Shown here piece by piece: positions 43,938 to 53,000 of a stretch of 64,000 nucleotides of DNA. Source of the stretch: ZC4RG30 sp046047615 (GTDB taxonomy: Bacteria; Pseudomonadota; Gammaproteobacteria; Steroidobacterales; Steroidobacteraceae). The stretch covers positions 1 through 64,000 of the forward strand of contig JBJOHO010000021.1 of the NCBI GenBank assembly GCA_046047615.1, written 5' to 3'. The translations under genes were made by a program, and so were the position numbers. The notes under the pieces are model-generated. The model ran no database searches, had not been told where the DNA came from, and saw only the letters and a program-made list of their open reading frames with translations. Within the stretch, counting starts at the first letter, position 1; each line of letters starts with the position of its first letter.

Positions 43938-45326
43938 ATGTCGTCGCCCGTCCAGTTCAAAATCGAAGAACGGATGCTGGACCTTGATAGCACGGTCGAG
44001 TTGCCCGTGATGGATCCGCGTCTTGCCAAGGCGGCGGCCACGGCGACGGACCACACCCAGATCATGCCGCTGCCGGATTTCCCGGACCCGGTCCTCGACG
44101 AGACGGTCGAACTGCGGGTGCTGCCGGAATCCCTGCTGCTGGATCTCCCGGATGACGAAGAACCGCTCCAGGCGCCTGTGGCGGCTCCGGCCCAGGTCGA
44201 TGTGCCGCGGCCGGCAATGCCCACCGCACCGGCTACAGCGGCGACGGGGACCAGCAGCAGCGTGATCGCGCTCCTTGAGCGCAACCTCCATGAACTGGCC
44301 GAACGATTGGCGTCCCGCACCCAGCGTGTGACTGCGCTGGAGGCGGATCTGGCGCAGGTCCGCGAGGAGCTCGGGGGGCGCCTCGACAGCCTCCAGTCCG
44401 AATACCGCGCCCGCCAGAACGAGGATGCCCGCCGCCTTGCCGATGCTGCCGCACGCGAGGCGGCCCTCAAGGAGGAGCTCGCGCAGTCGCGCCGTGCTGC
44501 GCAGGAGCAACGCGAGGCACTCGAATCACGGATCGGCAGCCTTGCCCACACCCGCGCGGTCGCGGAACAGCAGCAGGCCCTGCTGGCGCGCGAGCTTGCC
44601 CAGCACCGGCATGCCGCGGAGCGGCATCTGGAGCAGTTGCGCCACCTCGAGGGCCGCCGGCAGCTGGGCCGTGCGGCATTCGACGACCAGGCCGCGATCA
44701 TCGTCAGTTTGCAGGCCCAGCTGGCGGCGCAGGCGGCGCGTCATGAGGCGGCCAGTGCCAGTCTGGACGCCGAGCGGGCGGAGGTCGAGCGCCAGGTGGT
44801 CGCCGGCGCGCGTGCGATGGCGGAACTGGCGCGCGAGCGTACGGAATTGCTCGCCGAGGTTGCCGCCCTGCGCAGCCAGCTGGCCAGCCGCGACGAGCGG
44901 CTCGCGGCCATCGAGGCCCAGTCCGAGGCGGACGCGGCTGCGCTCGTGAACCTGCAGCGCAGCCTTGAGACGCTCGGAGTGACGGAAACCCTTGCGCCTG
45001 CGTCGCCGCCGGATGATCGTCCGCTGATTGCCGCCCAGCCGGTGTTCGTCTGGGAAGAGGACGGCCAGACACGCGAGCAGCTCCTCGGCGCCCGGACGAC
45101 GCTGGGCCGCACCGACGACAACGACATCGTGCTCGACGCCACCTTCGCCAGCCGGCACCATGCCGTGGTCCTGCGCGAGGGTGGCCGGCTGCGCATCGAA
45201 GACCTCAACAGCACCAACGGCCTGCGGGTGAACGGCCACCGCGTCATGCACCAGTTGCTGCACGACGGCGACGTCATCACCATTGGCAAGACGGTTTTCC
45301 GCTGCGTATACCGCATCGTCGAGTGA
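43938..45326 (+). CDS. Coiled-coil protein with C-terminal FHA domain
   Basis: 462-residue cytoplasmic protein. An acidic N-terminal part (about 1-95) carries the repeated short segments DSTVELPV and DETVELRV, each with a Thr in an FHA-ligand-like context. A long coiled coil follows (about 110-345, Ala/Glu/Arg/Gln-rich heptads), then an FHA domain near 375-455 (TTLGRTDDNDIVLDATFASRHHAVV, LNSTNGLRVNG), a phosphothreonine-binding fold. No kinase gene is nearby, so the partner is unknown. It lies between the ilvB unit and ilvA and ends exactly where ilvA begins. Whether it has anything to do with amino-acid synthesis is not shown. Confidence 0.85.
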   Translation: MSSPVQFKIEERMLDLDSTVELPVMDPRLAKAAATATDHTQIMPLPDFPDPVLDETVELRVLPESLLLDLPDDEEPLQAPVAAPAQVDVPRPAMPTAPATAATGTSSSVIALLERNLHELAERLASRTQRVTALEADLAQVREELGGRLDSLQSEYRARQNEDARRLADAAAREAALKEELAQSRRAAQEQREALESRIGSLAHTRAVAEQQQALLARELAQHRHAAERHLEQLRHLEGRRQLGRAAFDDQAAIIVSLQAQLAAQAARHEAASASLDAERAEVERQVVAGARAMAELARERTELLAEVAALRSQLASRDERLAAIEAQSEADAAALVNLQRSLETLGVTETLAPASPPDDRPLIAAQPVFVWEEDGQTREQLLGARTTLGRTDDNDIVLDATFASRHHAVVLREGGRLRIEDLNSTNGLRVNGHRVMHQLLHDGDVITIGKTVFRCVYRIVE

Positions 45327-46853
45327 GTGTTCCCCTTGGTTGACGATTACATCGAGCGCATCCTCCGCGCGCGCGTCTATGACGTGGCCGTGCAGACCCC
45401 GCTGGAGCCGATGCGGCGGCTGGGACAGCGCCTGGGCTGTGAGGTCCTGCTCAAGCGCGAGGACCTGCAACCGGTGCACTCCTTCAAGCTGCGGGGTGCC
45501 TACAACAAGATCGCCAACCTCGATCCGGCGACCGCGGCCCGCGGGGTGATCTGCGCTTCGGCAGGCAACCACGCCCAGGGCGTGGCGCTGGCGGCCAGCC
45601 GGCGGGGCATCCCTGCCGTCATCGTGATGCCGGTCACCACGCCGACGCTCAAGATCGAGGCCGTGCGCGCCTTGGGCGGCGAGGTGATCCTGCACGGGGA
45701 CGTCTACGACGCCGCCTGCGACCACGCCATGCGCCTCGCGCAGGAGCGCGGCATGGTGTTCGTGCACCCCTTCGACGATCCGGATGTCATCGCCGGCCAG
45801 GGCACCATCGGCATGGAGATCCTGCGGCAGTCCCCGGGACCGCTCGATGCCGTGTTCGTCGCCATCGGCGGTGGTGGCCTCGTCGCCGGTGTCGCGGCCT
45901 ACATCAAGTACCTCTCGCCGTCCACGCGCGTCATCGGCGTCGAGCCCGAGGACTCGGCGTCGATGTACGAGTCGCTGAAGGCCGGACACCGGGTCACGCT
46001 CGATCGCGTGGGCATCTTCGCCGAGGGCGTGGCCGTGAAGCGCGTGGGCGAGGAAACCTTCCGGCTCGCACGGCAGTACGTGGACGAGGTCTTGCTCGTC
46101 ACCACCGACGAGATCTGCGCCGCCATCCAGGACACCTTCGAGGACACCCGCAGCGTGCCGGAGCCCGCGGGTGCCGCGGCGCTGGCGGGCCTCAAGAAGT
46201 ACGCGGCGCGGGAAGCCTGCGCCGGGCAGCGCCTGGTCGCCATCAACTGCGGCGCCAACATGAATTTCGACCGGCTGCGCTACATCGCCGAGCGCGCCGA
46301 CCTCGGTGGCGGGCGCGAGGCGCTGTTCGCCGTGGAAATTCCGGAGGAGAAGGGCAGTTTCCTGCGGTTCTGCGGCGTGCTGGGCGCGCGCAGCATCACC
46401 GAGTTCAATTACCGGGTGCAGCCGGGGCGGCGGGCCCACATCTTCGTCGGCCTGCAACTTTCGCGCGGCGCCGAAGAGCGCAAGGCGACGCTGCAGACGC
46501 TGCAGGCGGCCGGCTATCCCGTGGTCGACATGACTGGCAACGAGATGGCCAAACTGCATGTGCGCTACATGATCGGCGGCCGGCCCGCCGAACTGCGTGA
46601 TGAGCGCGTGATGCGCTTCGAGTTCCCGGAGCGCCCCGGCGCGCTGCTGCGCTTCCTCGAGGCCGTCGGCAGCCACTGGAACATCAGCCTGTTCCACTAC
46701 CGCAACCATGGTTCGGATGTCGGCCGCGTGCTGGCCGGCATCCAGGTGCCGCCCGCCAGCCAGGACGACTTCCTGCGGCACCTTGCCGAACTCGACTACC
46801 CTTTCGTCGATGAAACCGCCAACCCGGCCTACGCGATGTTCCTGGGTGCCTGA
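45327..46853 (+). CDS. ilvA: Threonine ammonia-lyase, biosynthetic
   Basis: PLP enzyme converting threonine to 2-oxobutyrate for isoleucine synthesis. The 508-residue product has the PLP lysine in VHSFKLRGAYNK (K54), ASAGNHAQGVALAA, the phosphate-binding GGGGLVAG loop, and two C-terminal ACT-like regulatory domains (about 325-505), so it is the long, isoleucine-inhibited form. Start GTG 45327 directly follows the FHA stop; TTG at 45336 (MVDDYIER) is an alternative. With ilvB and ilvN nearby, the locus supplies most of the first steps of isoleucine and valine synthesis. Confidence 0.95.
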   Translation: MFPLVDDYIERILRARVYDVAVQTPLEPMRRLGQRLGCEVLLKREDLQPVHSFKLRGAYNKIANLDPATAARGVICASAGNHAQGVALAASRRGIPAVIVMPVTTPTLKIEAVRALGGEVILHGDVYDAACDHAMRLAQERGMVFVHPFDDPDVIAGQGTIGMEILRQSPGPLDAVFVAIGGGGLVAGVAAYIKYLSPSTRVIGVEPEDSASMYESLKAGHRVTLDRVGIFAEGVAVKRVGEETFRLARQYVDEVLLVTTDEICAAIQDTFEDTRSVPEPAGAAALAGLKKYAAREACAGQRLVAINCGANMNFDRLRYIAERADLGGGREALFAVEIPEEKGSFLRFCGVLGARSITEFNYRVQPGRRAHIFVGLQLSRGAEERKATLQTLQAAGYPVVDMTGNEMAKLHVRYMIGGRPAELRDERVMRFEFPERPGALLRFLEAVGSHWNISLFHYRNHGSDVGRVLAGIQVPPASQDDFLRHLAELDYPFVDETANPAYAMFLGA

Positions 46854-46862
46854 GGCAACAGC

Positions 46863-47126
46863 ATGATGTCCCTGCGACTGGTCTGGCGCTGGCTGCGCCG
46901 GCTGGTGGTGGCCGTGGCCGGTGGGCTGGTGCTGCTCGTGGGGCTGGCGATGATCGTGCTGCCAGGCCCGGCCTTTGTCGTCATCCCGCTGGGCCTCGGC
47001 ATCCTGGCGCTCGAGTTCGAGCTGGCGCGGCGCTGGCTCAAGCGCGCACGCCAGCACGCCGACGGCCTCAAGTCGCGGGTTTTGAAAAGAGGTAGTGGGA
47101 AACGATCCACTCCCGACCGCCCCTGA
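46863..47126 (+). CDS. PGPGW-type small membrane protein
   Basis: 87-residue protein with two closely spaced hydrophobic segments (VVAVAGGLVLLVGLAMIVL and PAFVVIPLGLGILALEFELA) joined by the PGPAF turn, the mark of the PGPGW putative transmembrane family. A basic C-terminal tail follows. Function unknown. It begins nine bases after ilvA on the same strand, and its last 59 bases overlap the 3' end of the convergent cfa-like gene. Confidence 0.75.
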   Translation: MMSLRLVWRWLRRLVVAVAGGLVLLVGLAMIVLPGPAFVVIPLGLGILALEFELARRWLKRARQHADGLKSRVLKRGSGKRSTPDRP

Positions 47127-48150
47127 AGCCCCAGAGCTCGGCACAGGCCATGAAGAACACACGCCAGTAGACCCACCAGCGCAGGGCCTGGTCGGCCCCG
47201 TAGGTGGCCTCGAACACCGGCATGAGCTCGGCGCGGTGCCGGTCCATGTTGGACAGCCAGGCTTCGGCGGTCAGCTGGTAATGCCGGCCATCCACGGCCC
47301 AGTGCTGCTGCAGGCGCAGGTCGTCCTGGAAGCAGTGCAGCAGGTGGTCGCTGGGCATGATGCCGCCGGTGAAGAAATACTTCGCCATCCAGTCGCTGTG
47401 GTCGCGGACCTCAAACGGGTAGGCGAACTCGCGGTGCGTGAAGATGTGCACGAACAGGGTCGCGCCCGGCGCCATCCAGCCGGCGATGCGCCGCAGCAGC
47501 AGCTCGTAGTTGCGCATGTGCTCGAACATCTCGACGGACACGACGCGGTCGAAGCGGGTGCCCGCCGGGAAATCCAGCGCGTTCATGTCGCAGGTGATGA
47601 CTTCGAGGTTGCCCAGGCCACGGGCGGCGGCCTGCGCGTCGATGTACTGCTTCTGCGTACGCGAGTTGCTGACCACGGTGATCCGCGAGGCCGGGAAATG
47701 CGCGGCCATCCACAGCGACAGCGAGCCCCAGCCACAGCCGAGTTCGAGGATCCGGTCGCCATCCTGGAGACCGGCCCGTCCGGCCGTGAGGGCCAGCATG
47801 CGCGCCTCGGCCTCATCCAGCTGCCGGTAGGCCTCGCGCGCCGGCGGCGGCGCCGCCAGGTCGAACAGGCAGGAGGAGTACTTCATGTGCCGGCCCATCA
47901 CCCGCTGGAAAAAGGCCGTGGGCAGCTCATAGTGCTGCTGGTTCGCTTCCGCGGTATGGATTGCCACCGGGCTGTGGCGCAGCTGGTCGATGAACCGCGA
48001 CAGATGGGCCTGCCGCTCTTCCGGGCCACCGCGTTCCTCCTCGCGCAGGCGGTCGCGCAGCAGGCGGCGGATGCCGTGGCGGATCAGGACATCGGGCACC
48101 AGGCCGCGTGCCAGAAGCTGGAGGGAGAGGGGTTCACGAAGGGTGTCCAT
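47068..48150 (-). CDS. Cyclopropane-fatty-acid synthase-family methyltransferase
   Basis: SAM-dependent methyltransferase of the CFA/CMAS family acting on membrane lipid acyl chains, 360 residues. It has HYELPTAFFQRVMGRHMKYSSCLF, the SAM motif LELGCGWGSLSLWMA, VSVEMFEHMRNYE and the C-terminal YWRVFFMACAELWGFRGG. Length is close to E. coli Cfa (382) and this branch is often annotated only as class I methyltransferase, so cyclopropanation is likely but not certain. It overlaps the PGPGW gene tail to tail by 59 bases and is divergent from the NlpC/P60 gene. Confidence 0.88.
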   Translation of the reverse strand: MDTLREPLSLQLLARGLVPDVLIRHGIRRLLRDRLREEERGGPEERQAHLSRFIDQLRHSPVAIHTAEANQQHYELPTAFFQRVMGRHMKYSSCLFDLAAPPPAREAYRQLDEAEARMLALTAGRAGLQDGDRILELGCGWGSLSLWMAAHFPASRITVVSNSRTQKQYIDAQAAARGLGNLEVITCDMNALDFPAGTRFDRVVSVEMFEHMRNYELLLRRIAGWMAPGATLFVHIFTHREFAYPFEVRDHSDWMAKYFFTGGIMPSDHLLHCFQDDLRLQQHWAVDGRHYQLTAEAWLSNMDRHRAELMPVFEATYGADQALRWWVYWRVFFMACAELWGFRGGREWIVSHYLFSKPAT

Positions 48151-48230
48151 GCATGCAGACTAGCGGTCCTCCGCTGGCCTGTCGCGGCGGGGTTGTATCC
48201 AATTGCATCGTGCCGCCTGGAACCGACGCC

Positions 48231-48722
48231 ATGAACCCGCGTCCCGCCCCGCGCCCGTCACTGCTGGCCTTGTGCATCGCCTGCGTGCTGGCCCTGCCGG
48301 CGCGTGCGCAGCAGGAGCCTGTGTCGCTGGCGCAGATGCTGCTCGATGTGGCTCGCGGGCAGCTGGGCCAGCCCTACCGGCGCGCCGGCAGCAGTCCGTC
48401 GGGATTCGACTGTTCCGGGCTCACGCGCTTCGTCCATGCCGCGGTGGGCATCGAGTTGCCACGCACCGCACAGCAGCAGCGGCAGGGCAGCCTGCCACTG
48501 GCCCGCGGCGAACTGCAGCCCGGGGACCTCGTGTTCTTCACCACCGGACGACACCTGGTGGTGAACCACGTCGGGATCTATCTGGGCGAAGGCAACTTCA
48601 TCCACGCACCCCGCGTGGGCCAGCCGGTGCGGCTGGCCCATCTTGACGAGCCCTACTTCGAACGGCGCTTCGCGGGCGGTGGCCGCTACTGGGACATCTC
48701 CGGCCGCGCGCCAACGCCCTGA
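48231..48722 (+). CDS. NlpC/P60-family peptidoglycan endopeptidase
   Basis: Exported cysteine peptidase expected to cut stem peptides of the cell wall. The 163-residue precursor has a signal peptide (SLLALCIACVLALPARAQ) and one NlpC/P60 domain: catalytic Cys in SGFDCSGLTRFVHAA, His in VNHVGIYLGEGNFIHAP. The Cys in the signal peptide is not in a lipobox. It lies 73 bases upstream of the c-di-GMP riboswitch and is transcribed in the same direction; whether the riboswitch transcript starts upstream or inside this gap is unclear. Confidence 0.92.
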   Translation: MNPRPAPRPSLLALCIACVLALPARAQQEPVSLAQMLLDVARGQLGQPYRRAGSSPSGFDCSGLTRFVHAAVGIELPRTAQQQRQGSLPLARGELQPGDLVFFTTGRHLVVNHVGIYLGEGNFIHAPRVGQPVRLAHLDEPYFERRFAGGGRYWDISGRAPTP

Positions 48723-48795
48723 CGCCTTCGCGGGACGCGCCGCACACTTTCCTGCATCCGTGTTGACGCCGCGGCGCGGCGTGTCAGGCTTTCCC

Positions 48796-48888
48796 CCGTG
48801 ATCCAGGGCAAACCCGTCGGAAGGCGGGGACGCAAAGCCACCGGTCCGACGGAGCCTGGTCTCCGGGATAGCGGGGTTGCCACCACGG
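48796..48888 (+). ncRNA. Cyclic di-GMP-I (GEMM) riboswitch
   Basis: The sequence carries all hallmark elements of the class-I cyclic di-GMP aptamer in order: AGGGCAAACC (48805-48814), a P2 stem CCCGTC/GGCGGG (48813-48818 with 48823-48828) capped by the GNRA tetraloop GGAA, GGGACGCAAAGCC (48827-48839), a P3 helix with the CCGG closing pairs, and the tetraloop-receptor side ATAGCGGGGTTGCC (48868-48881). P1 pairs CCGTG (48796-48800) with CACGG (48884-48888). The 3' strand of P1 includes the first two G of GGAG (48887-48890), the ribosome-binding site of the gene starting at 48897. Ligand binding, which stabilises P1, would thus be expected to hide the site and lower translation. Confidence 0.95.
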
Positions 48889-48896
48889 AGACCGCC

Positions 48897-49715
48897 ATGC
48901 ACACCGTGCCGCTCGGGCCAGGCCCGACGCTGTTTGTCATCAACCTCGCGGCCTCCGCGACCCCGGTGACGCTCAGCCAGCCGCAAGATCCGGCCTTGCG
49001 CCGCTATACGTTCTTCGTGTCGCGCCGCCGCGAGGACGGGCGGGAACGCTTCCGCCTCCATATGGGGTATTTCCACGACCCCGCGCACGCGGAAGACCTG
49101 TTGCCGACCATCCGCGACATCTATCCCACGGCCTGGGTAGGACCCGCGCCGGTCGGTGGGCGGGCGCCGCGCCCGGGTGCCCGCGGCGAAGACCCTGGCG
49201 CCTTGCTGGACGAGCTGCGGGACCTCAAGGACCTGCTGGCACGCCTTGGCGACCCCACCGAGGGGCTTCCGGAAAGCCCTGCGGAGCCCGCCCGCACGCT
49301 GGGGGAGCGGGAAGTGCTGCGGTTGCTCGACGACACCGCACCGACGCTGCCCGCGCCGCTGCCGCTGCCGCTGCCGCAGACGCGGGAATTGCCGGAGTCC
49401 GGTGTGGCGGACCTGGCCCTGACCCGGATGCCGCCCTCCGGGCCCCGGCACATTGCGCGCCGCGCCCATGCCGGCGCACCGCAACTGGATCCAGGCCGCG
49501 TCGCCCCGCAGGGACGGTTGCTGCAGACCTTGGGGGCCGGCGATCTGTCACTCGACGACTCGCGCGATCCGCGCGGGCTGGCCGGCCTGCAGCCGCGACG
49601 CCCTGAGGCCGGCCCGGAGGCGGGGGATCCGGCGGATACCACAACTCCGGCAGCGCGCTTCGGACGCCTGCTCGGCGCCCTGTCGGCGCGTCTCGGGACA
49701 CGGCGCTCGGCCTGA
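48897..49715 (+). CDS. Uncharacterised c-di-GMP-riboswitch-controlled protein with SPOR-like N-terminus
   Basis: 272-residue protein with no signal peptide or membrane helix. Residues about 1-80 form a compact domain (TLFVINLAASATPVTLSQP, RYTFFVSRRREDGRERFRLH, then MGYFHDPAHAEDLLPTIRDIYPTAW) that resembles a SPOR fold in its strand-helix pattern of modified sequence spacing; the rest is Pro/Ala/Arg-rich and probably disordered, with several DxxxLL/LxDD acidic patches. The ATG at 48897 follows GGAG with a six-base gap. It sits directly behind a c-di-GMP riboswitch, so a role in surface attachment, motility or envelope function is inferred. I do not recognise a named family. Confidence 0.8.
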   Translation: MHTVPLGPGPTLFVINLAASATPVTLSQPQDPALRRYTFFVSRRREDGRERFRLHMGYFHDPAHAEDLLPTIRDIYPTAWVGPAPVGGRAPRPGARGEDPGALLDELRDLKDLLARLGDPTEGLPESPAEPARTLGEREVLRLLDDTAPTLPAPLPLPLPQTRELPESGVADLALTRMPPSGPRHIARRAHAGAPQLDPGRVAPQGRLLQTLGAGDLSLDDSRDPRGLAGLQPRRPEAGPEAGDPADTTTPAARFGRLLGALSARLGTRRSA

Positions 49716-49727
49716 CAGGCCGCGACG

Positions 49728-50033
49728 TCAACCTTTGCCGAACAGCCGTTCGAGCTCGGCGAGGGCGCGTGCCGCAGCGTCCTCGCCCGCGCTGCCCTGG
49801 AAGGCGCCGGCCACCGGCTGGTAGTGATCGCAGAAGTTGGCGCGATCCTTCTGCCGCACTTCGTCGATGCCATCCACGCGGCATTGCTGCACGGCGCGCG
49901 GGTCGTGGTGCCGGCACAACCGGCAGCAGTGCAGGTCCGCACCGCAGGCCCGGCAGGACTCGCTGCGGCCGAACGGCAGGCCCAGTGCGGCCAGCGACGC
50001 CCCGCATTTCCAGCAGGCGATGTCATGCGCCAC
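49728..50033 (-). CDS. Small zinc-ribbon protein overlapping the large uvrA
   Basis: 101-residue protein with two CxxC pairs (C7/C10 in CWKC, C27/C30 in CRAC), a third cluster C37-C40-C51 and C68, a pattern that could hold two zinc ions. The C-terminal third is helical and Ala/Glu-rich. The GTG start at 50033 lies inside the 3' end of the uvrA paralogue (11-base overlap), so it is probably translated from the same message. Function unknown; a partner of the UvrA-like protein or a DNA-binding accessory is a guess from position. Convergent with the riboswitch-controlled gene, 12 bases away. Confidence 0.75.
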   Translation of the reverse strand: MAHDIACWKCGASLAALGLPFGRSESCRACGADLHCCRLCRHHDPRAVQQCRVDGIDEVRQKDRANFCDHYQPVAGAFQGSAGEDAAARALAELERLFGKG

Positions 50034-53000
50034 GGCGTTGCTCCAGGAACTCGCGCAACACGACACCCGTGCGCGAGCCCTTGCGCGCCGCGACTTCGGC
50101 GGGGCTGCCGGCCACAACCACCTTGCCGCCGCCGCGTCCGGCCTCGGGACCCATGTCGATGATCCAGTCCGCCTGCGCCATGACGTCGAGGTTGTGCTCC
50201 ACGACGACGACCGTGTTGCCCGCATCCACCAGACGGTGCAGCACGACGATGAGCTTCTCGACGTCGGCCATGTGAAGCCCGACCGTCGGTTCATCGAGCA
50301 CGTACAGCGTGCTGCCACCGGAAGCTGCACGGCCGCGGCGTGCCGGGGCCGCGCCCATGTCACCGCGGATACGCGCCAGCTCGGTGACCAGCTTGATGCG
50401 CTGCGCCTCGCCACCGGACAGCGTGGGGCTCTGCTGTCCCAGGGTGAGATAGCCCAGTCCGACATCGCGCAGCAGCGCCAGCGGATGCTGGATCGACGGA
50501 TGGCTGGCGAAGAAGCCGGCGGCCTCGTCGACACTCATCGCCAGCACGTCGCCCACCGATTTGCCGCGCCATTGCACGGCGAGCGTCGCAGCATCGAAGC
50601 GCCTGCCGCCACAGACATCGCACAGCACCTTCACGTCGGGCAGGAAGTTCATCTCGACGGTGCGCACCCCCTGGCCTTCGCAGGCGCTGCAGCGCCCCCC
50701 TGCGGTGTTGAACGAAAAGCGGCCGGTCGTGTAGCCGCGCAGCCCGGCTTCCGTCGTGCCGGCATAGATGCGGCGGATGGCATCCCAGAAACCGACGTAG
50801 GTGGCCGGGCAGGACCGCGGGGTCTTGCCGATCGGCGTCTGGTCCACCTCCAGCACCCGCTCGAGCACCTCGTGGCCCGCCAGGCTTCCGCAGCCCACGA
50901 GCGCCGGCCGTCGCCCCCGCTGGTGCGCCAGCTGCACGCGGAGGTTCGCATGCAGGATGTCGCGCGCGAGCGTGGACTTGCCTGAACCGGAAACGCCGGT
51001 GACGACCACAAGCCGACCCAGCGGCAGGTCGACGTCCACACCCTCAAGGTTGTGCAGCCGGGCGTCGCGGATCTGCAGCAGCGGCGTCGCCGCGGCGCCA
51101 CGCCGCTGCACGGGCCGGCGCGGCGTCTCCGGATGGCGCAGCGGCTCGCGCAGGCAACGGCCGGTCACCGATGCCGGGTTCGCCAGCAGGTCATGCACCG
51201 TGCCTGCACCGACCACCTGGCCGCCCTGGGTGCCAGCGCCCGGTCCGAGGTCGATCACATGGTCCGCACGGCGGATCGTGTCCTCGTCGTGCTCCACCAC
51301 CACCAGCGTGTTGCCGTCGCCGGACAGGCTGGCGAGTGCATCGAGCAGGACACGGTTGTCCCGCGGGTGCAGGCCTATCGTCGGTTCGTCCAGCACGTAG
51401 CAGACGCCCTTGAGGCTGGAGCCGAGCTGTGCCGCCAGCCGGATGCGTTGGGTCTCGCCGCCAGACAGCGTCGGTGCCGCGCGATCGAGGCTGAGGTAGC
51501 CCAGGCCCACACGCGCCAGGAAGCCCAGCCGGCTGCGGATCTCCTGCACCAGGTCGCGCGCGATGCTGGCCTCGCGTCCCTCCAGTTGCAGCGAGCCGAA
51601 GAAGCGGGCGGCGTCGTCCACCGCACTGCAGGCATACTCGGCGATGGAGCGGTCGCGGAAGGTCACCGCCAGGGCCGTGCCATTGAGCCGCGAGCCCTTG
51701 CAGTCCGGGCAGGTGACGGCAGGTGCCTCCGGCCCTTCGCGCCATGACGCTTCCTCGCCGGTCTGCTCGGCGTCGAACCCCTGCAGCACCTCGCCCGTGC
51801 CAAAACAGCTGCCGCACCAGCCTTGGGCGGAGTTCCAGGAGAACAGCCGCGGGTCCGGCTCCGGGAAGCTCGTGCCACAGGACGGGCAGGCACGGCGCGC
51901 CGAGAACACCTGCGCATCGGTGGCTCCGTCCGCCAGCACATGCAGCACGCCCTTGCCCAGGTCCAGGCCGCGGGCCACGGCGGCACGCAGTTCCGGTTCG
52001 TTGCGCGGCAGCGCCACCAGCGTGGCCAGCGGCAACTCGATGGTGTGCTCCTTGAAACGCGCGAGCCGCGGCCACTGCGCCGTCGGCGTGTCGACGCCAT
52101 CGACGCGCAGGCTTGCATGGCCGCGCCCGACCGCCCACTTGGCCAGGTCCGTGTAATAGCCCTTGCGCCGCACGACCAGCGGCGCCAGCAGTGTGATGTG
52201 CGCGCCCCGGTGTTCCTTCAGCAGCCGCGCGACGATGCTGTCCTGGCTCTGTGGTTCGATGGCGTCGCCGCAGTCCGGGCAATGCTGCACGCCCAGCTTC
52301 ACGAACAGCAGTCGCAGGAAATGGTGGATTTCGGTCAGGGTGCCGACGGTGCTCTTGCGGCCACCCCGGCTGGTGCGCTGCTCGATGGCCACCGTGGGCG
52401 GGATGCCATAGACGGCGTCGACGTCCGGTCGCGAAGCCGGCTGCACGAACTGCCGCGCATAGGCGTTGAGCGACTCCAGGTAACGGCGCTGCCCCTCGTT
52501 GAAGATGATGTCGAAGGCCAGCGTCGACTTGCCGGATCCGGATACGCCCGTCACCACGGTGAAGCCGCCGTGCGGGATGCGCACGTCGATGTCCTTGAGA
52601 TTGTGTTCACGGGCGTGGTGCACCACGATCGCCGCGTCGCGTGTGGCCGCGGCACGCGCAGGCACGGGCGCCTCGCGCACCTGCAGCGCGGCGCCGAGCG
52701 CACGCTCGTGTTCCGCCAGCGCGCGGCCCGTGTGCGAGCCTGGATGGCGCATCAGCTCGGCCGGGGTTCCCTCCGCCACGATGCAGCCGCCGGCGTCGCC
52801 GCCTTCCGGCCCCAGATCGACGATCCAGTCGGCGGCGCGCACCACATCCAGGTTGTGCTCGATGACCAGCAGCGAATGGCCCTGCGCCAGCAGCTTGTCG
52901 AAGGCCTGCATCAGGCGCGCCACGTCCTCGAAGTGCAGCCCGGTGGTGGGTTCGTCGAACACCAGCAGCTTGCGCGTGCCCCCGGCCGCGTCGGCCAGGT

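Noticed and set aside
40910..44701. 1263-codon minus frame extending ilvN across ilvB and the FHA gene
   Set aside because: Only the last part, from 41434, is ilvN-like, with a good Shine-Dalgarno; the rest is antisense to convincing genes.
48798..48896. Upstream extension of the riboswitch-controlled gene (start at 48798)
   Set aside because: That frame runs through the conserved riboswitch; the ATG at 48897 has a good ribosome-binding site.
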